Assembly (NCBI GenBank): GCA_023390655.1 | Contig: JAEWCL010000020.1 | Location: 62,001 to 126,000, forward strand | DNA from: Bacillota bacterium | GTDB lineage: Bacteria; Bacillota; Clostridia; Christensenellales; CAG-138 | Reading direction: 5' to 3' | Length of the DNA stretch: 64,000 nt | Shown: one piece after another, positions 40,993 to 48,195 of the stretch | Position numbering within the stretch: position 1 is the first letter of the stretch | Layout: each line of letters starts with the position of its first letter | Position numbers and translations under genes: made by a program | The notes under the pieces: model-generated | Seen by the model: only the letters and a program-made list of their open reading frames with translations | Told to the model about the DNA's origin: nothing | The model's database searches: none

Positions 40993-42123
40993 TTACTTGC
41001 GCGTGTTATACAGGTTCTGTTCCGTTTCCGTGCTGAACAGATGCATCATCGTACCGGAGAACGTAAAGTGGATATAGTTCTCCCTGCCGGGGGTGAACGT
41101 ATAGCTGTCAAGTAAATCTCCGGTCGGTACGCGGATCACGGCGTCCTTTCCGTCTACATTTACATGCAGGTATACTTCGCTGCCCATCATTTCGGAGACG
41201 TCCACTTTCGCGCGGATCGCGTTTTCGGTACCCTCGGGCACAACGCGGATATGCTCGGGACGGATGCCCAGGGTAATGGTGCAAGGCATCTGGCGGTTGA
41301 GCTCCAGCAATTTTTGCCTGTCGGAGGGCAACGGAATCTTTACGCCGTAGAGCTCCACCACATAGCGGCCGCCGTCCACAGTGAGGGCTGCGGGGAAGAA
41401 GTTCATCTGCGGGGTTCCGATGAAGCCTGCCACAAACAGGTTGGCGGGTTCATGGAACACCTCGTGGGGCGTGCCGATCTGTTGAATGAAGCCGTCCTTC
41501 ATGATCACGATGCGGTCGCCCAGCGTCATGGCTTCCGTCTGGTCATGCGTAACATAGATAAACGTGGTGTCAATGCGCTGCCTGAGTTTAATCAGCTCCG
41601 CGCGCATCTGGTTTCTGAGCTTGGCGTCAAGGTTTGATAGCGGTTCGTCCATCAGGAATACCTGCGGGTGGCGTACAATCGCGCGGCCGATCGCCACACG
41701 CTGCCGCTGTCCGCCGGAGAGCGCCTTGGGCTTGCGCTGCAGTAGCTCCGTAATGCCTAAGATTTCCGCCGCTTCCTTGACCTTTTCGTCGATCTCCTGC
41801 TTGGTCGCTTTCCTGAGCTTGAGCGCGAACGCCATGTTCTCATACACTGTCATGTGCGGGTAGAGCGCATAGTTCTGGAATACCATTGCGATATCCCTGT
41901 CCTTGGGCGGCACATCGTTGACCAGCGTATCGCCGATAAAGATTTCGCCGGAGGTGATCTCCTCCAGGCCTGCCACCATGCGGAGCGTTGTGGATTTGCC
42001 GCAGCCGGACGGGCCGACCAGTACCACAAACTCCTTGTCTGCGATATCAAGAGAAAACTCCTGCACCGCAACCACGTTCTTGTCGTAGACCTTCTTGATG
42101 TTCCTGAGTGTGACGTTTGCCAT
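40993..42123 (-). CDS. Sugar ABC transporter ATP-binding protein (MsmK/UgpC type)
   Basis: The 376-residue ATPase has Walker A GPSGCGKSTTLRMVAGLEE, Q-loop MVFQNYALYPHMTVYENM, signature LSGGQRQRVAIGRAIVR, Walker B VFLMDEPLSNLDAKLR and switch VTHDQTEAMTLGDRI. A C-terminal TOBE/OB regulatory domain (about 240-376) follows. This is the MsmK/UgpC/MalK group that serves carbohydrate importers. It stands alone with its own long leader and terminator, so, like MsmK in other Bacillota, it probably powers several sugar transporters whose permeases are encoded elsewhere. Confidence 0.95.
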   Translation of the reverse strand: MANVTLRNIKKVYDKNVVAVQEFSLDIADKEFVVLVGPSGCGKSTTLRMVAGLEEITSGEIFIGDTLVNDVPPKDRDIAMVFQNYALYPHMTVYENMAFALKLRKATKQEIDEKVKEAAEILGITELLQRKPKALSGGQRQRVAIGRAIVRHPQVFLMDEPLSNLDAKLRNQMRAELIKLRQRIDTTFIYVTHDQTEAMTLGDRIVIMKDGFIQQIGTPHEVFHEPANLFVAGFIGTPQMNFFPAALTVDGGRYVVELYGVKIPLPSDRQKLLELNRQMPCTITLGIRPEHIRVVPEGTENAIRAKVDVSEMMGSEVYLHVNVDGKDAVIRVPTGDLLDSYTFTPGRENYIHFTFSGTMMHLFSTETEQNLYNTRK

Positions 42124-42296
42124 GCTTCCCGGCTCTGGCGGACACAGCCTCCGCTAACTGTCCGCCTCGCCACCGCGCGTATCCATCGCGATGGCATTAC
42201 GGCAGGTCTCCACACTGCCGCACCGCAAGCCGCTGCGGTTTGTCTAGAACCTCCTTTTTTATAGCGTTCGCGGGCTTATTTTGTGGAGTAAGCCCG
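42124..42296 (-). promoter_or_regulatory. Structured leader upstream of the sugar ATPase gene
   Basis: The 444-base gap (42124-42567) includes a run of hairpins on the minus strand: CGGGCTTA/TAAGCCCG (42271-42296), then an AAGGAGG (42250-42257) with no start codon at proper distance, ACCGCA/TGCGGT, CGGCAG/CTGCCG, CCATCGCGATGG and GGCGGACA/TGTCCGCC close to the ATG. The orphan ribosome site and chained stems suggest a regulatory leader. It matches no riboswitch I know. The remaining 42297-42509 shows nothing identifiable. Confidence 0.4.
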
Positions 42297-42509
42297 TGTC
42301 GCATTGATACTTGGTGATGGGTAAAAAAACAGTAGCCATAAACTGCTCCTATGTTTTCGTTTGCGTTCGATGGTTGAAATAAAGCGCTGCGACGCGATTG
42401 GACCTTGATCATAACATCTATCTGCAGCTTGATATTACGTTTAGAATAGCAGGTTTCCGGCATTTCGGCAAGGCTTTGCGTTGGCATATATACCGCAACC
42501 ATAGATAAA

Positions 42510-42551
42510 AACGGTTCACAGGCGAGACTGCAGTTTCGCCTGTGAACCGTT
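42510..42551 (-). terminator. Terminator of trpB2
   Basis: Perfect 16-bp stem AACGGTTCACAGGCGA / TCGCCTGTGAACCGTT with a 10-base loop, continuing TTTATC on the minus strand, 17 bases after the stop codon. Confidence 0.9.
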
Positions 42552-42567
42552 GCTGCCTAACATAAGG

Positions 42568-43947
42568 TCAGCCGATGGTTTCAGGAACCTCAGGAAGCCG
42601 CGAGAAGCCTTTTAGAAGGTCCTCTTCGCTGGGAACGTAATCCGTCATGGTGCCGTTGTGGTAGGCCATATAGGCGGTCATATCAAAGTAGCCTGTGCCG
42701 GAAAGCCCAAAGAGGATGGTCTTCTGCTCTCCGGTTTCGCGGCAGAGAAGCGCCTCGTCGATTGCGGCGCGGATGGCGTGCGCGGACTCGGGTGCCGGCA
42801 GTATGGTTTCGCAGCGGGCAAACAGGGAAGCAGCCTCAAACACGCGCGTCTGTTCCACAGAGACCGCCTCCATATAGCCGTCATAATACAGCTTTGAAAG
42901 GATGGGGGACATGCCGTGGTACCTTAGGCCCCCCGCGTGGTTGGCGGAAGGCGTGAACGTGCAGCCAAGCGTATACATCTTTGCAAGCGGCGTGATCATG
43001 CCGGTATCGCAGAAATCGTAGGCGTATCTGCCGCGCGTAAGCGTCGGGCAGGAGGCTGGCTCCACCGCGATGATGCGCGGGTCCGCCTTCTTTAAAATCT
43101 TATCCTGCATGTAGGGGCCAATGAGTCCGCCAAGGTTGCTGCCGCCGCCCGCGCAGCCGATGACGATATCGGGGTATTCGCCTAAAATGTCCATGGCCTG
43201 TTTTGCTTCCAGGCCAATCACGGACTGGTGCAGCAGCACCTGATTTAATACCGAGCCCAACACATACCGGTAACCGGGTGTGGACACCGCCATTTCCACC
43301 GCTTCTGAAATGGCGCAGCCCAGGGAGCCGCTGTTTTCCGGGTCGGCGGCGAGCATGGCGCGGCCCGCGTTTGTCCGATCGCTCGGGCTTGCATATACGG
43401 TTGCGCCAAAGTTTTCAATGATGGCCTTGCGGTAAGGCTTCTGGATGCTTGAGACCTTCACCATGAACACCGTCAGCGGCAGCTTAAAGTACGCGCATGC
43501 TTCAGATAGCGCGGTACCCCACTGGCCTGCGCCCGTCTCCGTCGTCAGGCCGAGAAGCCCCTGCTCTTTGGCGTAATAGACCTGCGCAATGGCGGAATTG
43601 AGCTTGTGGCTGCCCGAGGTGTTGTTCCCCTCAAACTTGAAATAAATCTTCGCGGGCGTACCAAGCTCCTTTTCCAGGTTGTACGCGCGCACCAGCGGGG
43701 AGGGACGGTAAATGCGGTACATATCCATGATGGGGCCGGGGATATCCACATAGCGGGTGGTAGCGTCCATTTCCTGATGCGCCAGCTTTTCACAGAACAC
43801 GGGGTAAAGGTCGCTCTCCACGGCAGGCTTGTTGACGCCGGGAATCAGGAGGGGGGCGGGCTGCTCTATCATGTCCGCACGCAGATTGTACCACTGCTGC
43901 GGAAGTTGATCCTCCGTCAAATAGAACCGATGCGGAATGCGTGCCAT
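42568..43947 (-). CDS. trpB2: Tryptophan synthase beta chain-like protein (TrpB2)
   Basis: The 459-residue PLP enzyme belongs to the TrpB2 branch, longer than TrpB1. It has the N-terminal extension FYLTEDQLPQQWYNL typical of TrpB2, RPSPLVRAYNLEKELG, the PLP lysine motif NNTSGSHKLNSA, TTETGAGQWGTALS and the phosphate-binding GCAGGGSNLGG. It condenses indole with serine (or O-phosphoserine in some TrpB2) to give tryptophan. No trpA lies nearby, and the gene is controlled by a Trp T-box. This points to a stand-alone enzyme that salvages indole when tryptophan runs short. ATG 43947 follows AAGGAGA. Confidence 0.94.
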   Translation of the reverse strand: MARIPHRFYLTEDQLPQQWYNLRADMIEQPAPLLIPGVNKPAVESDLYPVFCEKLAHQEMDATTRYVDIPGPIMDMYRIYRPSPLVRAYNLEKELGTPAKIYFKFEGNNTSGSHKLNSAIAQVYYAKEQGLLGLTTETGAGQWGTALSEACAYFKLPLTVFMVKVSSIQKPYRKAIIENFGATVYASPSDRTNAGRAMLAADPENSGSLGCAISEAVEMAVSTPGYRYVLGSVLNQVLLHQSVIGLEAKQAMDILGEYPDIVIGCAGGGSNLGGLIGPYMQDKILKKADPRIIAVEPASCPTLTRGRYAYDFCDTGMITPLAKMYTLGCTFTPSANHAGGLRYHGMSPILSKLYYDGYMEAVSVEQTRVFEAASLFARCETILPAPESAHAIRAAIDEALLCRETGEQKTILFGLSGTGYFDMTAYMAYHNGTMTDYVPSEEDLLKGFSRLPEVPETIG

Positions 43948-43985
43948 ACTTCGTTCTCCTTTCAAACCTCACATTTTAAAGTAAC

Positions 43986-44265
43986 AAAAAAGCTCCCGTC
44001 CCAGTCATTGGGACAGAAGCTATATGCCTTCTGCGGTGCCACCCGATTTGGCGCTATATTGCGCCCGCCTTTCATCAACCTGCAAACACAGGTCTTCCCC
44101 CAAGGTAACGGAGGGGAGTGCCGTCAGCTGCTACTAAGGTAAAGACCCGTTCGGCTGCCCTCATAAGTCCATTCAGCAAAGGTGTTCGCTGCCGTTTTCC
44201 ACCATCACGGCTCTCTGTGAGCTATCCCTAGGCCTACTCTTCTTACTCAACGGTTTGTCGTTTGA
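43986..44265 (-). promoter_or_regulatory. Trp-specific T-box leader of trpB2
   Basis: The minus-strand leader contains the T-box sequence GGGTGGCACCGC (44044-44033), which pairs with uncharged tRNA. Just after it comes a terminator, AGCTTCTGTCCCA / TGGGACGGGAGCT followed by six T (44022-43986). Stem I holds the specifier context GAATGGACT with TGG (Trp) at 44171-44169. Low charged tRNA-Trp should favour the antiterminator and switch on trpB2. Confidence 0.92.
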
Positions 44266-44269
44266 ACAC

Positions 44270-44298
44270 ATTGTATGCATAGGCGCGCCGGTTGTCAA
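44270..44298 (-). promoter_or_regulatory. Promoter of the Trp T-box leader
   Basis: Minus strand TTGACA (44298-44293), 17-bp spacer, TACAAT (44275-44270). The leader begins just downstream. Confidence 0.85.
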
Positions 44299-44495
44299 CC
44301 ATCATTTTTTGCCTGAAACAGATCAATGGAATCCGAACTTTCCGGAATCCGGCGTTGGAAAAAGACGGAAACGCACTTTTTCCGGGAGTTGAAATCCATG
44401 CATGGATGCAATAATATAAATGAAAAGCGGCAAAACATGGCGAAAATCATATCATTCCGGCAGCCCAATTGTTGTGAGGAAAAGAGGGAGGAACC
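44299..44495 (+). other. Upstream region of the radical SAM gene
   Basis: The gap holds imperfect dyads (TTTCCGGAA; GGAAAAAG..CTTTTTCC; a 14-base palindrome ATCCATGCATGGAT at 44394-44407) and an ATAATATAAAT segment near 44410 that could serve as a -10. No consensus -35 at correct spacing was found. It ends with GGGAGGAACC before the GTG start. Confidence 0.4.
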
Positions 44496-45869
44496 GTGAT
44501 TGGCTTAAAGGAATATGCGTATCTTTCCAAGCAATTCAATGAGGTCAAGCATGTAACACTCAACCCGGGCAGCGAAGGGGTCGTGCGCGTGCATATGGTG
44601 CCGCCAAAGCTGCGTATCTTTCAAAATGCGCCCAGCGTTGTGATACTGAATGGGCAGGATATTCTGCCCATCAACACCTCTTGGGCCATACTCCTTTGTG
44701 CGTTTATAGATGAAATCCAGCGGTATGACCAAAAGGAGCTCAAAGAGGAAGACTGGGACGATGTGGTCATGAAGGCCGTTGCAAAAACCCGGCGTGTTTA
44801 CCGCTATGTAAAGGAAAGTACCCTCAAAGACGATTTATGGCGGATCATCGACACGCTCTATGACGTTGCAAACGGCAGGCAGCCGGAAGAGGAAATCGGC
44901 GCGGTTTCCATTGGGGCATACGCGCCCCATATGACGGCACCGCACCGCATGGACCTGATGATCAGCGCGCTTTATAAGGACTGCCGCTGGAACTGCAACA
45001 ACCAGTGCCTGCATTGCTATGCGGCGGAGCAGGAGCTTTCGGATACAGAGGAGCTTTCTTTGGAGCAGTGGAAGCAGGTGATAGATAAGTGCCGTGCGGC
45101 GCGCATCCCGCAGCTTACCTTCACCGGCGGGGAGCCGACGTTGCGAAATGATCTTGTGGAGCTTGTGGACTACTCCAAATGGTTTATTACGCGGCTTAAC
45201 ACGAACGGCATTTGCCTGACGCAAACGCTATGTAATGCGCTGTATGAAGCAAGCCTTGACAGCGTGCAGATTACGTTATATTCCCATGACCCGCACATTC
45301 ATAACGCGCTGGTGGGGGCCGACAGCTGGGAAAAAACCGTGCAGGGCATCAAGAATGCCGTGGGTGCAGGGCTGAATGTGAGCATCAACACCCCGCTATG
45401 TGCGGTAAACGCGGACTATCGGGAGACGCTCCGGTTTCTAAACGAACTCAAGATCAAATATGTTTCCTGCTCGGGCCTGATTCCGGCAGGCGGCGCAACC
45501 AGTGGAGCGTCCGTCAGTACGCAGCTGAGTGAGGACGCGCTGTATGAAGCACTCAAAAACGCACACGAATACTGCCGGGACGTTGGGATAGACTGCAACT
45601 TTACGTCGCCCGGGTGGATGCAGGAACAGCGCCTGTATGAAATCGGGTTCCGGACAGCACCTTCCTGCGGGGCGTGTTTAAGCAACATGGCCATAGCGCC
45701 GGACGGCACCGCCATCCCCTGCCAAAGCTGGCTGTCCGGTGAGGGACTGGGGAATATGCTCGAAACCCCGTGGGATACCATCTGGAACAGCTCTAAATGC
45801 AGGGAAATCCGCGCAGCCTCCGCGCGGATGGAGCAGCAGTGCCAGCTTGGCAAAAGAAAGCAGGTATGA
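44496..45869 (+). CDS. Radical SAM/SPASM-like peptide-modifying enzyme
   Basis: The 457-residue protein has the radical SAM cluster motif CNNQCLHC (C167-x3-C171-x2-C174), the SAM-binding LTFTGGEPTLR (about 204-214) and NTNG/SVQITLYSHDP segments. Its C-terminal cysteine region PSCGACLSNMAIAPDGTAIPC is SPASM/Twitch-like. An N-terminal domain (1-150) resembles neither a ferredoxin nor a known maturase; part of it (ILPINTSWAILLCAFIDEIQ) looks PqqD-like and could bind a leader. It starts at GTG 44496 after GGGAGGAACC. The next gene overlaps its stop (ATGA) and encodes a membrane protein with a Cys-Ala tail, the likely substrate. The reaction (thioether, epimerisation or other) is unknown. Confidence 0.85.
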   Translation: MIGLKEYAYLSKQFNEVKHVTLNPGSEGVVRVHMVPPKLRIFQNAPSVVILNGQDILPINTSWAILLCAFIDEIQRYDQKELKEEDWDDVVMKAVAKTRRVYRYVKESTLKDDLWRIIDTLYDVANGRQPEEEIGAVSIGAYAPHMTAPHRMDLMISALYKDCRWNCNNQCLHCYAAEQELSDTEELSLEQWKQVIDKCRAARIPQLTFTGGEPTLRNDLVELVDYSKWFITRLNTNGICLTQTLCNALYEASLDSVQITLYSHDPHIHNALVGADSWEKTVQGIKNAVGAGLNVSINTPLCAVNADYRETLRFLNELKIKYVSCSGLIPAGGATSGASVSTQLSEDALYEALKNAHEYCRDVGIDCNFTSPGWMQEQRLYEIGFRTAPSCGACLSNMAIAPDGTAIPCQSWLSGEGLGNMLETPWDTIWNSSKCREIRAASARMEQQCQLGKRKQV

Positions 45870-46756
45870 CGATGAGAAAAAAGATGCTTCATCTTGCCGC
45901 AGCAGCCGTTTTTCTTCTGTTGCTGTTGCCGCTCCCTGCACAGGCGGCAAAGCCCCTTGATGAAATCAAGAATTATGTGATCACCGTCGATATGCGGCAG
46001 GACGGCACCATGGATATTCAATACCAGCTGGACTGGTTGGTGCTTGATGATATGGCAGAAGGCCCGCTCACATGGGTTAAGATCGGCATTCCCAACCGCC
46101 ATGTAGATAACATCAAAGCGCTTACGCCAAATATCAGCAACATTGGGTATATGGGCGATGGCGGAAGTTATGTGCGGATTGATCTTGACCGGGCGTACCG
46201 CGCAGGCGAGACGGTTTCCTTCGGCTTCTCCATCCATCAATCCTACATGTATACGCTTGGCGGCATGTGCGCCTATTCCTTCACGCCCGGCTGGTTTGAC
46301 GGGATTCAGGTCGATTCGCTCAAGGTGCTGTGGAATAAGGAGGGTGTCGCTTCGTCAAATGCCATGGGTACGCAGGGAGAGTATCTGACATGGGAAACTT
46401 CCCTTGACGCCGGAGAGCGTTATAAGGTGTCGGTCGACTATCCCATGGGCGTGCTTGATACGGCCGCGCATATGCAGGCAGAGGAGGGCGACGGCCCTTA
46501 TGAAGGCATTATTGCCAGCTTGACGATCATTCTCGTTGGCGCTGTTTTGATCGGCTTTTTTATTGTGAAGCATAACGGTTATAAGGGCGGCTTTGGACAG
46601 GGAGGAACGCATGGACCTACGCACCGCCACTCCTGCGCGGGTTGCGCTTGCGCCTGTGCCTGCGCTTGCGCGGGTGGCGGGCGCGCAGGCTGCTCCGTCA
46701 AGCATTTTTATGGCGCGGGCGTTCCGATGCAAGTGCTCAGAGAAAAATTGAAATAG
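45866..46756 (+). CDS. Membrane protein with Cys-Ala repeat tail, probable radical SAM target
   Basis: The protein of about 296 residues has a signal peptide (cleavage after AQA, near residue 25 from ATG 45872), an extracytoplasmic beta-rich domain with a DUF2207-like start (VITVDMRQDGTMDIQYQLDW), one transmembrane helix (about 212-232) and a 62-residue tail predicted to be cytosolic. The tail is Gly/His-rich, then has SCAGCACACACACAGGG and RAGC: seven cysteines in twenty residues, five of them alternating with alanine. ATG 45866 overlaps the radical SAM stop; ATG 45872 is an equally good start. The overlap and the cytosolic cysteines make it the obvious substrate of that enzyme. Metal binding by the tail is an alternative. 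Confidence 0.82.
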   Translation: MTMRKKMLHLAAAAVFLLLLLPLPAQAAKPLDEIKNYVITVDMRQDGTMDIQYQLDWLVLDDMAEGPLTWVKIGIPNRHVDNIKALTPNISNIGYMGDGGSYVRIDLDRAYRAGETVSFGFSIHQSYMYTLGGMCAYSFTPGWFDGIQVDSLKVLWNKEGVASSNAMGTQGEYLTWETSLDAGERYKVSVDYPMGVLDTAAHMQAEEGDGPYEGIIASLTIILVGAVLIGFFIVKHNGYKGGFGQGGTHGPTHRHSCAGCACACACACAGGGRAGCSVKHFYGAGVPMQVLREKLK

Positions 46757-46759
46757 GAA

Positions 46760-46790
46760 CAAAAAACGCGCCCATACGGGGCGCGTTCGC
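46760..46790. terminator. Bidirectional terminator between the Cys-tail gene and cysE
   Basis: Stem AACGCGCCC / GGGCGCGTT with loop of 5 (46765-46787), A-run on the left giving TTTTTTG on the minus strand. Confidence 0.82.
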
Positions 46791-46818
46791 ATGATAGAGG
46801 TGCATACGGATTATGCGT

Positions 46819-47586
46819 TCAGTCGGATTTACGGGATAAGATCTGTACCGCCTCTTCGAGCGCTTCCATGCGCTCGCGCAAGCGTGAAATTTCCAGCTCC
46901 ACCGGGTCGGGCAGGTGCACCTGGTCGAGGTCCACGCCCGCTTCCCCGAAAACGGGGGGCATGCGCACGCAGGCGGAAGCGTCTATCGGCAGGCCTTTTT
47001 CACAGGAATCTTTGCATTGACAAAGGTCTTCCTTCTCGCAGGGGCAGTTTTCCGGCGTATAGGTGGGGCAGGGAAATATTTTGACCACGCGGCCCGGCAC
47101 GCCAACCACGGTCGCGCAGGGCGGGACGTCCTTTAATACGACGGCACCCGCACCGATCTTTGCGTAATCCCCAACGGTGATGGGGCCAAGTACCCGCGCG
47201 CCGCTTGCGATCATGACATGGTTGCCGATGGTGGGGTGGCGTTTGCCGGTTTCCTTGCCGGTGCCGCCAAGCGTCGCGCCCTGGTAGATGGTGACATCGT
47301 CGCCGATCTCTGTCGTTTCGCCGATGACTACGCCGCTGCCGTGGTCGATAAACAGGCGCTTGCCAATCACAGCGCCCGGATGGATTTCGATGCCGGTAAA
47401 AAACCTGCTCCATTCGGAAACCAGACGCGCCAGCAGCTTCCAGCCGCGTTTGTGGAAAAAGTGCGCAACGCGGTGCGACCGTACAGCATGGAAGCCGGGG
47501 TAGCACAAGAGTACCTCAAACCCGTTCCTTGCGGCAGGGTCGCGGTCCAGAATGCACTTGATATCGCTGCGCAGCGTACGAAACAT
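46819..47586 (-). CDS. cysE: Serine O-acetyltransferase with Cys-rich tail
   Basis: The 255-residue hexapeptide-repeat enzyme makes O-acetylserine for cysteine synthesis. Its left-handed beta-helix includes IEIHPGAVIGKRLFIDHGSGVVIGE (catalytic His and Asp), YQGATLGGTGKETGKRHPTIG and ITVGDYAKIGAGAVVLKDVPP. Beyond the normal fold (about residue 170) comes an unusual segment, CPTYTPENCPCEKEDLCQC and further Cys (about eight in 40 residues), then a C-terminal helix/coiled coil (ELEISRLRERMEALEEAVQIL). A T-box leader regulates it. The Cys-rich part could bind metal or sense thiols; this is inference. Confidence 0.94.
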   Translation of the reverse strand: MFRTLRSDIKCILDRDPAARNGFEVLLCYPGFHAVRSHRVAHFFHKRGWKLLARLVSEWSRFFTGIEIHPGAVIGKRLFIDHGSGVVIGETTEIGDDVTIYQGATLGGTGKETGKRHPTIGNHVMIASGARVLGPITVGDYAKIGAGAVVLKDVPPCATVVGVPGRVVKIFPCPTYTPENCPCEKEDLCQCKDSCEKGLPIDASACVRMPPVFGEAGVDLDQVHLPDPVELEISRLRERMEALEEAVQILSRKSD

Positions 47587-47623
47587 ATAAATCCCTCATT
47601 TCAGATTATTCCACAGGGAAAAT

Positions 47624-47895
47624 AAAAAACACATCCGGTCTTTTTCAAAGACGGATGTGCTCCGCGGTTCCACTTTGCTTGCGCGCTTTGCCGGAAAATC
47701 CCGGCAGCACGCCGCTCATTCGCCTTAACGCGGCGAAACGTCCCGGGATACTTGGGGGGCACCCCCGTTGTCGCGGGCAGCTGGGAAGCGCACTTCCCCA
47801 CAATCCAAACCGCAGGCAGGCTCTCAGCCGTTTTCGGCCTGCCCTCTCTTTGCGAAGGAGAACGGGTACTCTTCTTCCGTCATCGCTTTTATGAA
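47624..47895 (-). promoter_or_regulatory. T-box leader of cysE
   Basis: On the minus strand, AAAGTGGAACCGCGG (T-box sequence, 47676-47662) is followed by a terminator, CACATCCGTCTTTG with its partner CCGGATGTG, then TTTTTT (47660-47624). The stem I region contains TGC (Cys) triplets at 47792-47790 and in the CCTGCCTGC segment; I cannot say which is the specifier. Cysteine specificity follows from the regulated gene. Confidence 0.88.
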
Positions 47896-47896
47896 T

Positions 47897-47926
47897 AGTG
47901 TACTGTATGCAAAAGCGGGCTGTCAA
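47897..47926 (-). promoter_or_regulatory. Promoter of the cysE T-box leader
   Basis: Minus strand TTGACA (47926-47921), 18-bp spacer, TACACT (47902-47897). Confidence 0.78.
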
Positions 47927-47976
47927 GTGCTCCGCTCCTGCCGGAACACCGCACTATTTTCCTTGCCGTGCGATTG

Positions 47977-48149
47977 TGGTATAATGACCGCAAAGCGGCC
48001 GGTATGCGGATGCTATCATATCCGCTTCGCTACTATGGTATAATAACCGCAAAGCGGTCATTATACGGCTGATTCTATACGCGTGCGATTTTTGGCCTGC
48101 GGCCGAACGCACATGCGCGGATTATACCATGCCCGCTTCGTGGTATAAT
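47977..48149. repeat. Repeated TGGTATAAT palindromes upstream of the PBP gene
   Basis: Two near-identical 22-base units, TGGTATAAT(G/A)ACCGCAAAGCGG, stand at 47977-47998 and 48036-48057; they differ at one base. The second is part of a longer dyad, TATAATAACCGC-AAA-GCGGTCATTATA. A third TGGTATAAT at 48141-48149 pairs perfectly with ATTATACCA at 48121-48129. Each unit contains a perfect TATAAT, so the array may combine repeated promoters or be a small repeat family. The PBP start lies 46 bases after the last unit. Confidence 0.75.
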
Positions 48150-48195
48150 CCACTTGAAACAACCTTTTAAGCAATAACGTCTTTCGGGAGAGATC

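Noticed and set aside
44394..44407. Perfect palindrome ATCCATGCATGGAT before the radical SAM gene
   Set aside because: A 14-base palindrome can occur by chance; no second copy or promoter overlap was found, so I did not call it an operator.
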